DNA from: Aquibium microcysteis
GTDB lineage: Bacteria; Pseudomonadota; Alphaproteobacteria; Rhizobiales; Rhizobiaceae
DNA: 64,000 bases
NCBI RefSeq assembly: GCF_014495845.1
Contig: NZ_CP061080.1
Span: forward strand, 5,756,001-5,820,000
Direction of reading: 5' to 3'
This document shows, piece after piece, positions 1 to 8,338 of this stretch (position 1 is its first letter; every line of letters begins with the position of its first letter). Made by a program: the position numbers and the translations under genes. The notes beneath the pieces are model-generated. The model saw only the letters and a list, made by a program, of their open reading frames with translations. It ran no database searches and had not been told where the DNA came from.

Positions 1-1
1 G

Positions 2-535
2 AAGCAGCGGCGGGCGCGGCTCGCCTTCATTCCCGTCGACCGCTACCGCCACGCGCTGGCCGGCGGGGTGGGCGTGACGGACAATTATGCGGTCAAGGGC
101 ACGCTCGCCGGCCGCTACGGGTCGTGGCTGCGCTTCGACCGCAAGGCGGCGCGCGCGGCGACGCAGGCGGCGATCGGCGCCTTCGACGTGCGCGGCGTGC
201 GCGGCCCCGGCCAGCGCGCGGCGCTGCTGTCGGGCGGCAACGCGCAGAAGCTGGTGATCGCGCGCGAGTTCGCCGACGAGCCGGCCGTGGTGCTGGCGCA
301 TAGCCCCTCGCGCGGTCTCGACGTGCGCGCCACCAAGGCCGTGCACGACCGCCTGCGCGAGGCGCGCGACCGGGGCGCCGCCGTCATCCTGATGAGCGAG
401 GACCTGGACGAGATCCTGCTGCTTTCCGACCGCATCGGCGTGCTGAACGGCGGCCGCATCGCGGCCGAATTCGCCGCACCCGCCGACCGAGCGGCGATCG
501 GCGCGGCGATGGTTTCGCACGAGGCGTCATCATGA
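2..535 (+). CDS. ABC transporter ATP-binding protein, BMP-type nucleoside/sugar importer (3' part only)
   Basis: The window opens inside this gene; only the C-terminal ~177 residues are present. They form the second nucleotide-binding domain of a double-ATPase importer subunit (RbsA/YufO type). Visible are the ABC signature LSGGNAQKLVIAREF, a degenerate Walker B region with the SRGLDV D-loop, and the switch region ILMSEDLDE that replaces the usual switch histidine, as is common in the second domain of sugar and nucleoside importers. It would sit on the cytoplasmic side and energise the two permeases that follow. Its TGA overlaps the ATG of the first permease (ATGA), so the two are translationally coupled. 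The substrate cannot be read from this fragment; nucleosides or related bases fit the permease family best. Confidence 0.9.
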   Translation, partial: KQRRARLAFIPVDRYRHALAGGVGVTDNYAVKGTLAGRYGSWLRFDRKAARAATQAAIGAFDVRGVRGPGQRAALLSGGNAQKLVIAREFADEPAVVLAHSPSRGLDVRATKAVHDRLREARDRGAAVILMSEDLDEILLLSDRIGVLNGGRIAAEFAAPADRAAIGAAMVSHEASS

Positions 536-1674
536 GCGACGCACCGCTTGCCGCAGACGCAGGCCTGGACGCTTCGGCGGGCGCCGGAAAGGCCCGCCGC
601 AAGCTCGCGTCCGTCCAGCTCGTCCCGTTCCTGGAGGTGCGGCAGAGCGTGTCGGAGCGCTACCGCATCGCGGTCTATGCCGCGAGCCTGGCGGTCGCAG
701 CGCTGGCTTCGGTGGCGCTGCTCGCCGCCTCGGGCGTCGCGCCCGCCGATCTGGCGCGCGAGATCGCGACCGTCGGCTTCGGCTCGCCGCGGGCGCTGGG
801 CTCGGTGCTGGCGCAGACCGCACCGCTGGCCATCGGCGGGCTCGCCACCGCGATCGCCTTCCGCGCCGGCTTCTGGAACATCGGGCTCGAAGGCCAGATG
901 ATCCTCGGCGCGATCTTCGCCGCCTTCGTGGCGATCCACGACGTCGGACCGGAGAGCCTGCGCATCGTGCTGATGGCGCTGGCCGCCTGCGCCGGCGGCA
1001 TGCTGTGGATCGCCGGTCCGGGTTTCCTCAAGCAGCGCCTCGGGGTCAACGAGGTGATCAGCACGCTGCTCCTGAACTACGTCGCCTTCAACCTCCTGCT
1101 GCATCTGCTCTACGGGCCGTGGAAGGACCCGGTCTCGGCCTTCCCGCACACGCAGCAGTTCGAAACCGTCGAGCGGCTGGCGCCGCTCGGATGGCAGAAC
1201 CTGACGCTGGCCCTGCCGCTGGCGATCGCCGTCGTGCTGGTCGCCTGGTGGGCGCTCTCGGTCAGCCGCTTCGGCTACCTCGTCGACCTGATGCGCGCGA
1301 ACCGCGAGATGGCGCGGGCTGTCGGCGTGCCGGTGGCGGCGCTGTCGACGGTGGCGATCCTCGCCTCGGGCGCGGTCGGCGGGCTCGCCGGCTTCGCGAT
1401 TTCGGCCGGGATCGAGTTCCGCACGACGCAGAACTTCTTCGTCGGCTATCTCTTCTCGGGCGTCCTCATCGCCTTCATCGCCCGCAACCACCCGCTCGGC
1501 GTGCTGGTCGTGTCCTTCGCGATGGCGGTGCTGCTGCTGCTCGGCCAGAGCCTGCAGGTCTTTTTCGGCATCCCCGCGGCGCTGGTGCAGCTGGTGCAGG
1601 CGATCTTCATCGTCTGCGTGGCGGCGTCGGAATTCTTCCTCACCTACCGCATGCACTGGCGGAGCGCGTCGTGA
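532..1674 (+). CDS. ABC transporter permease, BMP-type nucleoside/sugar importer, subunit 1
   Basis: Inner-membrane permease of 380 aa, of the BPD_transp_2 family (BmpB/YufP type). A cytoplasmic N-terminal stretch of about 45 residues precedes a series of hydrophobic segments. The typical segment FWNIGLEGQMILGA (start near residue 115) and the loop GVNEVISTLLLNY (near residue 170) are the family hallmarks. The start codon lies in the ATGA overlap with the ATPase gene, and the stop overlaps the GTG of the next permease, so ATPase, permease 1 and permease 2 make one coupled transcript. No substrate-binding lipoprotein is visible; it would be expected upstream, outside the window. Substrate is inferred from family only. 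Confidence 0.9.
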   Translation: MSDAPLAADAGLDASAGAGKARRKLASVQLVPFLEVRQSVSERYRIAVYAASLAVAALASVALLAASGVAPADLAREIATVGFGSPRALGSVLAQTAPLAIGGLATAIAFRAGFWNIGLEGQMILGAIFAAFVAIHDVGPESLRIVLMALAACAGGMLWIAGPGFLKQRLGVNEVISTLLLNYVAFNLLLHLLYGPWKDPVSAFPHTQQFETVERLAPLGWQNLTLALPLAIAVVLVAWWALSVSRFGYLVDLMRANREMARAVGVPVAALSTVAILASGAVGGLAGFAISAGIEFRTTQNFFVGYLFSGVLIAFIARNHPLGVLVVSFAMAVLLLLGQSLQVFFGIPAALVQLVQAIFIVCVAASEFFLTYRMHWRSAS

Positions 1675-2561
1675 CCGAGTTCCTGATCAACTGGGTGGCG
1701 ATCGTGCCGAGCTTCGCGGTGCCCTTCGCACTGGCGGCGCTGGGGCTGATCATCTGCGAGCAGGCGGGCGTGCTGAACCTCGGCGCGGAAGGCTTCATGC
1801 TGGCCGGCGCGCTGGCCGGCGTCGGCCTGACGATCAATGGAGTCTCTCCCGAAGCGGCGCTCGCAGGTTCGGCGCTGGCGGGTGCCGCGCTCGGCGTCGT
1901 CTTCGCCGTCCTCGCGGCGAGCCTGAGGATCAACCACGTGATCGCCGGACTGGCGCTGGTCTTCTCTGCGCAGGCGCTGACGAGCTATGTCGCGAGCAGC
2001 CAGAAATGGACCAACAAGGCGATCGGCGGCTTGCAGCCGGTCTTCCTCGGCCAGGACGTCGTGGCCTTCGCCACGCCGCTGATCTTCCTCGTCGCGGTGC
2101 TGGTGCTCTACCGGACCCGCGCGGGGCTGGCGCTGCGTGCGGTCGGCCAGAACCCGGCCGCGGCCGACGCCGCCGGCATCGACGCGACGACGGTGCGGTT
2201 TCTCGCGATCGTCGCGGGGGCCGCGCTGATCGGGCTCGCGGGCGGCTACCTGACGCTCGCCGTCACGCGGATCTGGGTCGACGGCGTCGTCGGCGGCCGC
2301 GGCTGGATCGCCATCGCGCTGGTCATCTTCGCGCGCTGGCACCCCTGGCGGGCGCTCGCGGGTGCCGTGCTGTTCGGCTGCATCGAGGCGCTGATCCCGC
2401 GGCTCGCGGCGGCCGGCGTCGACGTGCCCCGCTACCTGCTCCTGATGACGCCCTACCTCGTCACGCTGCTCGTCATGGTGTGGACGGCCGCCCGCCTGAA
2501 GGACCGGTCGGCACAGCCGGCCGCACTCGGCATCCACCACATCCGCGAAGAGCGGACCTGA
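1671..2561 (+). CDS. ABC transporter permease, BMP-type nucleoside/sugar importer, subunit 2
   Basis: Second permease of the importer, 296 aa, BPD_transp_2 family (YufQ type). I chose the GTG at 1671, which overlaps the stop of permease 1 (GTGA) and gives the normal N-terminus MTEFLINW; a much longer reading from 1005 would lie across the previous gene. The membrane segment ICEQAGVLNLGAEGFML matches the family pattern 'G.lNig.EG', and INHVIAGLAL is the conserved cytoplasmic loop. It should pair with subunit 1 to form the transport channel. Only a 35-bp gap separates it from the oxygenase, which supports co-transcription of transport and catabolism. Confidence 0.9.
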   Translation: MTEFLINWVAIVPSFAVPFALAALGLIICEQAGVLNLGAEGFMLAGALAGVGLTINGVSPEAALAGSALAGAALGVVFAVLAASLRINHVIAGLALVFSAQALTSYVASSQKWTNKAIGGLQPVFLGQDVVAFATPLIFLVAVLVLYRTRAGLALRAVGQNPAAADAAGIDATTVRFLAIVAGAALIGLAGGYLTLAVTRIWVDGVVGGRGWIAIALVIFARWHPWRALAGAVLFGCIEALIPRLAAAGVDVPRYLLLMTPYLVTLLVMVWTAARLKDRSAQPAALGIHHIREERT

Positions 2562-2596
2562 GCCTCAAGCCTCTTCAAACCAAGGGAGATCCGACC

Positions 2597-3580
2597 ATGA
2601 TCATCTACGAACCGCCGCAGCCCGCGACCTCGGTTCCGCTCATCGACCTCGCCGACAGCTTCTCGGACGACATCGAGAAGCGGAAGAAGGTCGCCTGGGA
2701 GATCCACAAGGCCTGCGTCGACCCAGGCTTCTTCTACATCGTCAACCACGGCATCCCGCAGCAGGTGATGGACGACCAGCTGGCGCTGGCGGCGAAGTTC
2801 TTCGAGCTGCCGCTGGACGAGAAGATGGCGATGGACTCGCGCTTCCAGTCCTCCACCCGCGGCTACGAGCCGATGGCGGCGCAGACGCTGGACGAAGGCT
2901 CGCCGCCCGACCTGAAGGAAGGCTTCATGTCGAGCGTCAACGCCGACGAGAACCATCGCTACACCAAGCTCAACGTGCCGGGCACCGGCCTCAACCAGTG
3001 GCCGCCGAGCTTCCCGGAATTCAAGGTGCAGTACGAGGCCTATGTCGAGAAGGCGCTCGATCTCGGCCGGCACGTCGCCCGCCTGATCGCGCTGTCGCTG
3101 GAACTGCCGGAGGATTATTTCGACGCCGGGCTGGAGGAGCCGCTGCACTATTGCCGCATTCTGAAATATCCGCCGATGCCGAAGGACGCCAAGCCCAACC
3201 AGCTCGGCGCCGGCGCGCACACCGACTGGGGCCTGATCACGCTTCTGCTGCAGGACGACGTCGGCGGGCTCGAGGTGCGCTCGGCCTCCGGCGACTGGAT
3301 CGCCGCGCCACCGGTCCGCGGCGCCTATATCGTCAATCTCGGCGAGATGTTCCCGGTCATCACCAACGACGCCTACAAGGCGACCATGCACCGGGTGCTG
3401 AACAACACCAGCGACAAGGTGCGCTACTCCTGCCCGACCTTCGTCGACCCGGAATATTTCTACAAGGTCAAGTGCGCCGAGACCTGCCTCGGGCCGGACG
3501 GCACGGCGAAATATCCGGAGATGACGGCGGGCGAGCATCTGCGCGCGCAGTTCCAGAAGACCTTCGGCATCGCCGCGTGA
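2597..3580 (+). CDS. 2-oxoglutarate/Fe(II)-dependent oxygenase, isopenicillin N synthase family
   Basis: 327 aa cytosolic non-haem iron oxygenase. An N-terminal DIOX_N region (about 1-130, with GFFYIVNHGIP) precedes the 2OG-Fe(II) double-stranded beta helix. The iron triad is visible as H208-x-D210 (GAHTDWG) and H265 (TMHRVLNN), and the co-substrate-binding R276-x-S278 as RYS. A GGGAG ribosome site lies just before the ATG. The position right after a nucleoside-type importer and before a VOC protein and an isochorismatase-like hydrolase suggests oxidative attack on the imported compound. Many rhizobial members of this family are annotated only as 'isopenicillin N synthase family'; there is no reason to think it makes penicillin. 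Confidence 0.88.
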   Translation: MIIYEPPQPATSVPLIDLADSFSDDIEKRKKVAWEIHKACVDPGFFYIVNHGIPQQVMDDQLALAAKFFELPLDEKMAMDSRFQSSTRGYEPMAAQTLDEGSPPDLKEGFMSSVNADENHRYTKLNVPGTGLNQWPPSFPEFKVQYEAYVEKALDLGRHVARLIALSLELPEDYFDAGLEEPLHYCRILKYPPMPKDAKPNQLGAGAHTDWGLITLLLQDDVGGLEVRSASGDWIAAPPVRGAYIVNLGEMFPVITNDAYKATMHRVLNNTSDKVRYSCPTFVDPEYFYKVKCAETCLGPDGTAKYPEMTAGEHLRAQFQKTFGIAA

Positions 3581-3590
3581 GGCCCGTTCG

Positions 3591-3980
3591 ATGAACCTCC
3601 TGATGCAGGTGAGCCTCTTTTCGGCGGACTTCGTGGCGCTGTCGGAATTCTACCGGGACGTCTTCGACCTCCCGGAGAACGTCGGCCTGCGCTCCGACGT
3701 CTTCCGCGGCTACATGTCGGGCGAGTGCATGATCGGCTTCAGCGCGCTCGCCGCCTACGGCATGCTGGGGCTCGACGAGCGCAAGGCGGGCGAGGGCGAC
3801 CAGACCGCGCTGACCTTCCGCTTCGACACCAGGGCCGAGCTCGACGCTGCCGTCGTGACGGCCGAGGCCAGAGGGGCGGCGCTCGTGAAGCCGCCGTTCA
3901 CGACCTATTACGGCTGGTACATGGCCGTGCTGCGCGATCCGGACGGCAACGCGCTGCGGCTCGCCTGCCCGACGCCCTGA
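3591..3980 (+). CDS. VOC (glyoxalase/bleomycin-resistance fold) family protein
   Basis: Small 129-aa protein of the vicinal oxygen chelate superfamily, seen from the N-terminal beta-alpha-beta unit (LFSADFVALSEFYRDVFDL) and the C-terminal signature DPDGNALRLACP. Two such units form a single metal-binding pocket in this fold. The substrate is unknown. It starts 10 bp after the oxygenase stop, in the same operon, so it probably handles a product of the oxygenase or acts as an isomerase or lyase in the same pathway. The VOC fold also includes resistance proteins, but the catabolic context makes an enzymatic role more likely. Confidence 0.8.
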   Translation: MNLLMQVSLFSADFVALSEFYRDVFDLPENVGLRSDVFRGYMSGECMIGFSALAAYGMLGLDERKAGEGDQTALTFRFDTRAELDAAVVTAEARGAALVKPPFTTYYGWYMAVLRDPDGNALRLACPTP

Positions 3981-4001
3981 ACGGGCGATCGACGACCGGC
4001 C

Positions 4002-4030
4002 GGCCCGGCGTCCGTGACGGGCGCCGGGCC
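4002..4030 (+). terminator. Perfect 9-bp hairpin between VOC and hydrolase genes
   Basis: GGCCCGGCG (4002-4010) pairs perfectly with CGCCGGGCC (4022-4030) around an 11-nt loop, followed by TTGCCTT. The U-tract is poor, so this may be a weak terminator, an attenuator or an mRNA-stabilising hairpin that sets different levels for the upstream genes and the isochorismatase-like gene. Confidence 0.4.
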
Positions 4031-4085
4031 TTGCCTTGCAGACCTGCCGGCAGCCCGGCGGCCCTTCCAATCGAAAGGAGCGTCC

Positions 4086-4769
4086 ATGAAAGCCATCGTC
4101 CGCGGCGTCGAGAAGGAGATCCCCGACGTGCCGTTCCGCGACTGGTGCTCGCGGCACGACTGCGCGGTGGTGTCGATCGACATGCATCAGGGGCACCTGT
4201 CGGAGGATCCGATGTGCCCCTGTCCGGCGCCGCGCGGACGCGAGATCATCGCCCCCGTCGACGCCTTCCACCGCCGGGCGCGGGCGCTCGGCGTGCCGAT
4301 CGTCCATGTCCGCTCGACGCTGCGCAAGACCGGCGAGGACGACCTGAAGGGGCGGCATCCGGCGGCCTGGCGCACCCTGGTGCAGCTCTATGCCGACCCG
4401 ATCCCCGGCATCGACGAGCACGCGATCGAGGGCTCGCGCTGGACCGAGTTCGCCACCGAGGTGCTCGACACCGACCTGATCGTCCAGACCAAACGCCGGC
4501 TGTCGCCTTTCTACCCGACCGATCTCGACTTCCTGCTGCGCTCGATGGGCGTGAAGCGCGTCGTCTTCAACGGCGGCATGACCGACTGCTGCGTGCTCAA
4601 TGCCACGTTCGACGCCTCCAACCTCGGCTACCGCGTCTGCGTGGCTGCAGACCTGGTGCGCGGATCGGACGCGGAACTGGAAGCGGCGGCGCTGTCGATC
4701 GTCTCCTACCACACAGGGCTCGTCATGAAGGTGGATGAGATTCTGGCGGTCTGGGAGGCCGAAGGCTGA
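4086..4769 (+). CDS. Isochorismatase-family cysteine hydrolase
   Basis: 227 aa hydrolase with the isochorismatase fold. The likely catalytic triad is D32 (VSIDMHQGH), K136 (QTKRRLSPF) and C169 (GGMTDCCVLNAT). Family members cleave C-N bonds of small amides or ureido compounds (N-carbamoylsarcosine amidase, ureidoacrylate amidohydrolase, nicotinamidase). I chose the ATG at 4086 because AAGGAG lies 5 nt upstream; an in-frame ATG at 4014 falls inside the intergenic hairpin. As the last gene after the importer and oxygenase it plausibly releases ammonia or carbamate from a ring-opened product. The exact substrate is unknown. Confidence 0.85.
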   Translation: MKAIVRGVEKEIPDVPFRDWCSRHDCAVVSIDMHQGHLSEDPMCPCPAPRGREIIAPVDAFHRRARALGVPIVHVRSTLRKTGEDDLKGRHPAAWRTLVQLYADPIPGIDEHAIEGSRWTEFATEVLDTDLIVQTKRRLSPFYPTDLDFLLRSMGVKRVVFNGGMTDCCVLNATFDASNLGYRVCVAADLVRGSDAELEAAALSIVSYHTGLVMKVDEILAVWEAEG

Positions 4770-4837
4770 GCGACCGCGCACCGGCAGACGGCCGCGCCGC
4801 ATCGGGTCCGCCATCGCGGCACCGGGCCCGGAACGGC

Positions 4838-4861
4838 AAAGGGGCCGCCGATGGCGACCCC
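4838..4861 (-). terminator. Rho-independent terminator of the Thr-rich secreted protein gene
   Basis: Read on the minus strand, GGGG-T-CGCC / GGCG-G-CCCC form a hairpin with one internal mismatch and a 3-nt loop (4841-4861), followed by TTT. It lies 28 bp beyond the minus-strand stop at 4889 and between two convergent genes. Confidence 0.55.
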
Positions 4862-4888
4862 CTGCTGCAGAGTGGTGGCAGGCGGCGA

Positions 4889-5524
4889 TCAGTCGAGATC
4901 GCCGACCACGTCGCACAGGCGCTGCATCGACGCCATGTTGACGCTGGCGCCGGCATCCATGCTGCCGGTGGCCGACGTGCCGTCCTGCGAGGTGCTCGCC
5001 GTCGTGTCGGTCGAAACGCCGCCGGACGCGCCGGCGGTGCCGGTCGTGGTGCCCGCCGTCGTGCCGGTGGAGGTGCCGGCGGCGGTGTCGGCCGTCGTGC
5101 TGGGCGTGGCGTCGCCCGTGATGCTGGGGCTGGTCGTGGTGCCGGCGGTGGTGCCGGTGCCGGTCGTCGCGCCACCCGTCGCGCCGGCCGTGCCGCCCGC
5201 CGAGGTTCCCGACGACCCGCCCGACGACATCGTCGAACCCGAGGCCGAAGCGGTGTCCATGGTGTCGCAGTAGCCGGTCACCTGGGCCTTCTGCTCGTCG
5301 GAGAGGCCTTCCCAGTTCGAGGTGATCTCGTCTTCGGTGCGCAGCGTGCCGAGGGCCGAATCGCTGAAGAAGGCGGTGCCGAGTTCGTCGTTCCATCCCT
5401 GAGGCATGGCCGAAGACGTGGCGCTGGAATTGGCGGTGTCCGTGGTCGTCGTGCTGGTCTGGGCAAGCGCGGGAGCACACAGCATCATCGCGACGGCAGT
5501 GGCCGTCATCATCCTGGTCTTCAT
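4889..5524 (-). CDS. Secreted Thr/Ser/Gly/Ala-rich low-complexity protein
   Basis: 211 aa with a clear Sec signal peptide (about 1-22, ending APALAQ). A short folded-looking segment follows (about 42-90: WNDELGTAFFSD, LRTEDEITSNWEGLSDEQ) with a cysteine near residue 86. Then comes about 95 residues of Thr, Ser, Gly and Ala built from near-repeats such as GTTAGTTT, and a conserved-looking tail SMQRLCDVVGDLD with a second cysteine. The two cysteines could form a disulfide across the flexible linker in the periplasm. I do not recognise a named family. It is monocistronic, divergent from NDH-2, with its own terminator. Function unknown; a stress or envelope protein is a guess. Confidence 0.75.
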   Translation of the reverse strand: MKTRMMTATAVAMMLCAPALAQTSTTTTDTANSSATSSAMPQGWNDELGTAFFSDSALGTLRTEDEITSNWEGLSDEQKAQVTGYCDTMDTASASGSTMSSGGSSGTSAGGTAGATGGATTGTGTTAGTTTSPSITGDATPSTTADTAAGTSTGTTAGTTTGTAGASGGVSTDTTASTSQDGTSATGSMDAGASVNMASMQRLCDVVGDLD

Positions 5525-5727
5525 GGCTTTCCTGTCCTTTTTTCATCGTTGCGCCTGCTCGAGCAAGCGTCCTCCCGAACCTGCATTCGTGCCGCGTGTT
5601 CCTCCATCTGGCGAAAAAATCGGCAAGGCGACCTCACGGCGGGTGGCGGCCCCGCGGGACCGCCGGGGAACATTCCCGACGCATCGCCCGTTGCGCCTGC
5701 GACTTCGATCCGGAGGCGACGGACTGC

Positions 5728-7023
5728 ATGAACGACGAGACGACGCGCGCGCAACGATCACGTCCGGCCGACCCGGGCGTGGTGATCGTCGGTGCCGGTT
5801 TCGCCGGGCTGGAGGTCGCGAAGGAGCTGGGGCGCGCCGGCATCGGCGTCACCGTGGTCGACCGGGAGAACCACCATCTGTTCCAGCCGCTGCTCTACCA
5901 GGTCGCCACCGCCGGGCTCTCTGCGGCCGACATCGCCGAGCCGATCCGCAAGGTGCTGCGCGGCCACGACAGCGTCCAGGTGCTGCTCGGACGTGTGGAC
6001 GGCATCGACACGGCGGCGCGGCGGCTCCGGCTGGGGGACGGGTCGAACCTTCCCTACGAAGTGCTCGTCCTGGCGGCCGGCGCGGTCGACAGCCATTTCG
6101 GCCATGACGAGTGGAAGCCCCACCTGCTGGGCCTCAAGTCGCTCGCGAACGCGCAGGCGATGCGGTCGCGGGTGCTGCTGGCCTTCGAGCAGGCCGAGCG
6201 CAGCGTCGATCCGGCCGAACAGCAGCGCCTGATGACGATCGCCATCGTCGGCGGCGGGCCGACCGGCGTCGAGCTGGCCGGCTCGCTCGCCGAACTCTGC
6301 CGTCACACGCTCGCCGACGATTTCCGCAACATCGCTCCCGAACACGCACGCATCATGCTGATCGAGGCGGGGCCGCGCCTGCTCGCGGGCTTCTCGCAGG
6401 AGGCCTCGCGCTACGCGGAGACGCGCCTGCGCAAGCTCGGCGTCGAGGTGCTGACGGACACGGCGGTCGAGGATGTGCGCGAGGGCGAGATCCGCATCGA
6501 CGGACGCAGCGTCGCGGTGGGCCACACGCTGTGGGCGGCCGGCGTCGCCGCCTCGCCGCTGGCCGCCATGCTCGGCGCCGAGACCGACAAGGCGGGCCGC
6601 GTCCTCGTCGACGAGACGCTGGCCGTGCCCGGCCTGCCCGGAGTGTATGCCCTCGGCGACCTGGCGCACTGCCCGGGGCCGGACGGCAAGCCGGTGCCGG
6701 GCCTCGCGCAGGTGGCCAAGCAGCAGGGGCGGCACCTCGGCCGCGGCCTCGTGCGCCACATCCGCGACGGCGCGCCGCTGGAGCCGTTCCGCTATCGCGG
6801 CCGCGGCAACACCGCCATCGTCGGCCGCAACGCCGCCGTCTTCGAGCAGGGTCGCCTGAAGGTCCGCGGCTGGTTCGCCTGGTTCGCCTGGGTTGTCATC
6901 CACGTCTATCTGCTGGTCGGCTTCCAGAACCGGGTCCGCGTCTCGGTGCAGTGGCTCTGGCGCTACGTGACCTATGAGCGCGGCGCCCGCCTGGTCACGG
7001 AGAAGGATCGCCCGCGCGGGTGA
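5728..7023 (+). CDS. ndh: Type II NADH:quinone oxidoreductase (NDH-2), FAD-dependent
   Basis: 431 aa single-subunit, non-proton-pumping NADH dehydrogenase at the cytoplasmic face of the inner membrane. The N-terminal FAD site VVIVGAGFAGLEVAKEL (about 18-34) and the NADH site AIVGGGPTGVELAGSLAEL (about 170) are both intact, as is the second FAD motif GVYALGDLAHC. The C-terminal hydrophobic stretch near residues 390-415 (WFAWFAWVVIHVYLLVGF) fits monotopic membrane attachment. I chose ATG 5728, preceded by CGGAGGCG; an upstream in-frame ATG at 5596 lacks a ribosome site. It stands alone, and would give the cell an uncoupled route for NADH oxidation. Confidence 0.92.
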   Translation: MNDETTRAQRSRPADPGVVIVGAGFAGLEVAKELGRAGIGVTVVDRENHHLFQPLLYQVATAGLSAADIAEPIRKVLRGHDSVQVLLGRVDGIDTAARRLRLGDGSNLPYEVLVLAAGAVDSHFGHDEWKPHLLGLKSLANAQAMRSRVLLAFEQAERSVDPAEQQRLMTIAIVGGGPTGVELAGSLAELCRHTLADDFRNIAPEHARIMLIEAGPRLLAGFSQEASRYAETRLRKLGVEVLTDTAVEDVREGEIRIDGRSVAVGHTLWAAGVAASPLAAMLGAETDKAGRVLVDETLAVPGLPGVYALGDLAHCPGPDGKPVPGLAQVAKQQGRHLGRGLVRHIRDGAPLEPFRYRGRGNTAIVGRNAAVFEQGRLKVRGWFAWFAWVVIHVYLLVGFQNRVRVSVQWLWRYVTYERGARLVTEKDRPRG

Positions 7024-7171
7024 GGCCGGGCGTTCGCCCGCGTCCCACAGCGTTGCGCATTTCTGCACGGTCCCCTTTGCGCGGCTTCAATCGGTTCAGA
7101 CTTGAACAGTTCTTGCCGCTCGCCACATTTCCTGTATCGTGCGACGACATGTTCCGCAGGGAGAGACATCC

Positions 7172-8338
7172 ATGACCGCTGCCATCGTCGGCTGGGCACA
7201 TTCGCGCTTCGGCAAGCTCGAGGACGAGACGCTCGAGAGCCTGATCGTCAAGGTCGCGACCGAAGCGCTGGAGCATGCCGGCATCGGCCCGGACGACGTC
7301 GACGAGATCGTGCTCGGCCATTTCAACGCGGGCTTCTCGCCGCAGGAATTCACCGCGAGCCTGGTGCTGCAGGCCGACGACCGGCTGCGCTTCAAGCCGG
7401 CGACGCGGGTGGAGAACGCCTGCGCGACCGGCTCGGCCGCCGTTCGCCAGGGCATCCGCGCCATCGACGCCAATGCCGCCCGGATCGTTCTGGTCGTCGG
7501 CGCCGAGCAGATGACGAAGACGCCCGGTGCGGAGGTCGGCAGGAACCTGCTGCGCGCGTCCTACCTGCCCGAGGACGGCGATACGCCGGCGGGTTTCGCC
7601 GGCGTCTTCGGCAAGATCGCCGCGGCCTATTTCCAGCGCCACGGCGACCAGTCCGATGCGCTCGCCCGCATCGCGGCGAAGAACCACAGGAACGGCGTCG
7701 ATAATCCCTATGCCCAGATGCGCAAGGATTTCGGCTACGAGTTCTGCCGCGCCGAGAGCGAGAAGAACCCCTACGTGGCCGGCCCGCTGAAGCGCACCGA
7801 CTGCTCGCTCGTCTCCGACGGCGCGGCCGCGATCGTGCTGGCCGACATGTCGACGGCGCTGTCGATGCGCCGCGCGGTCGCCTTCCGCGCCAACGAGCAC
7901 GTGCAGGACTTCCTGCCGATGTCGAAGCGCGACATCCTTTTGTTCGAGGGCTGCTCGACGGCCTGGGGACGCGCGCTGGAGAAGGCGCGGCTGACGCTGG
8001 ACGACCTCTCCTTCGTCGAGACGCATGACTGCTTCACCATCGCCGAGCTGATCGAATACGAGGCGATGGGGCTGGCCAAACCAGGCCAGGGCGCTCGCGT
8101 CGTGGCCGAGGGCATCACCGACAAGGACGGCAGGCTGCCGGTCAACCCGTCGGGCGGGCTGAAGGCCAAGGGCCACCCGATCGGCGCCACCGGCGTGTCG
8201 ATGCACGCGCTGACGGCCGCGCAGTTGACCGGCGAGGCCGGCGGCATCCAGGTCGAAGGCGCCAAGCTCGGCGGCATCTTCAACATGGGCGGTGCGGCGG
8301 TGGCCAACTACGTGTCGATCCTCGAACGCGTCAAATGA
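7172..8338 (+). CDS. Thiolase-family acetyl-CoA acetyltransferase
   Basis: 388 aa thiolase. The nucleophile is C84 in VENACATGSAAV; the later catalytic regions ETHDCF and GGLKAKGHPIGATG are also present. Sequence style is closer to SCP2/acetyl-CoA acetyltransferase-like thiolases than to the classical PhaA biosynthetic enzyme. A GGGAGAGAC ribosome site precedes the ATG. The stop overlaps the next gene (ATGA), an NAD(P)-dependent SDR, so the pair probably acts on the same beta-ketoacyl or related CoA substrate. Direction (degradation or synthesis) and chain length are not readable from sequence. Confidence 0.88.
   Translation: MTAAIVGWAHSRFGKLEDETLESLIVKVATEALEHAGIGPDDVDEIVLGHFNAGFSPQEFTASLVLQADDRLRFKPATRVENACATGSAAVRQGIRAIDANAARIVLVVGAEQMTKTPGAEVGRNLLRASYLPEDGDTPAGFAGVFGKIAAAYFQRHGDQSDALARIAAKNHRNGVDNPYAQMRKDFGYEFCRAESEKNPYVAGPLKRTDCSLVSDGAAAIVLADMSTALSMRRAVAFRANEHVQDFLPMSKRDILLFEGCSTAWGRALEKARLTLDDLSFVETHDCFTIAELIEYEAMGLAKPGQGARVVAEGITDKDGRLPVNPSGGLKAKGHPIGATGVSMHALTAAQLTGEAGGIQVEGAKLGGIFNMGGAAVANYVSILERVK

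Noticed and set aside
115..1656. 513-aa minus-strand open frame opposite the ABC genes, and many similar long frames elsewhere (for example 32219-34819 and 44037-48692)
   Set aside because: They are antisense shadows of GC-rich coding DNA: His/Arg/Asp-rich, no domain pattern, no ribosome sites, and they lie exactly opposite well-identified genes.
1005..1670. Long upstream extension of the second permease frame
   Set aside because: It overlaps the first permease in a different frame; the GTG at 1671 gives the normal permease N-terminus.
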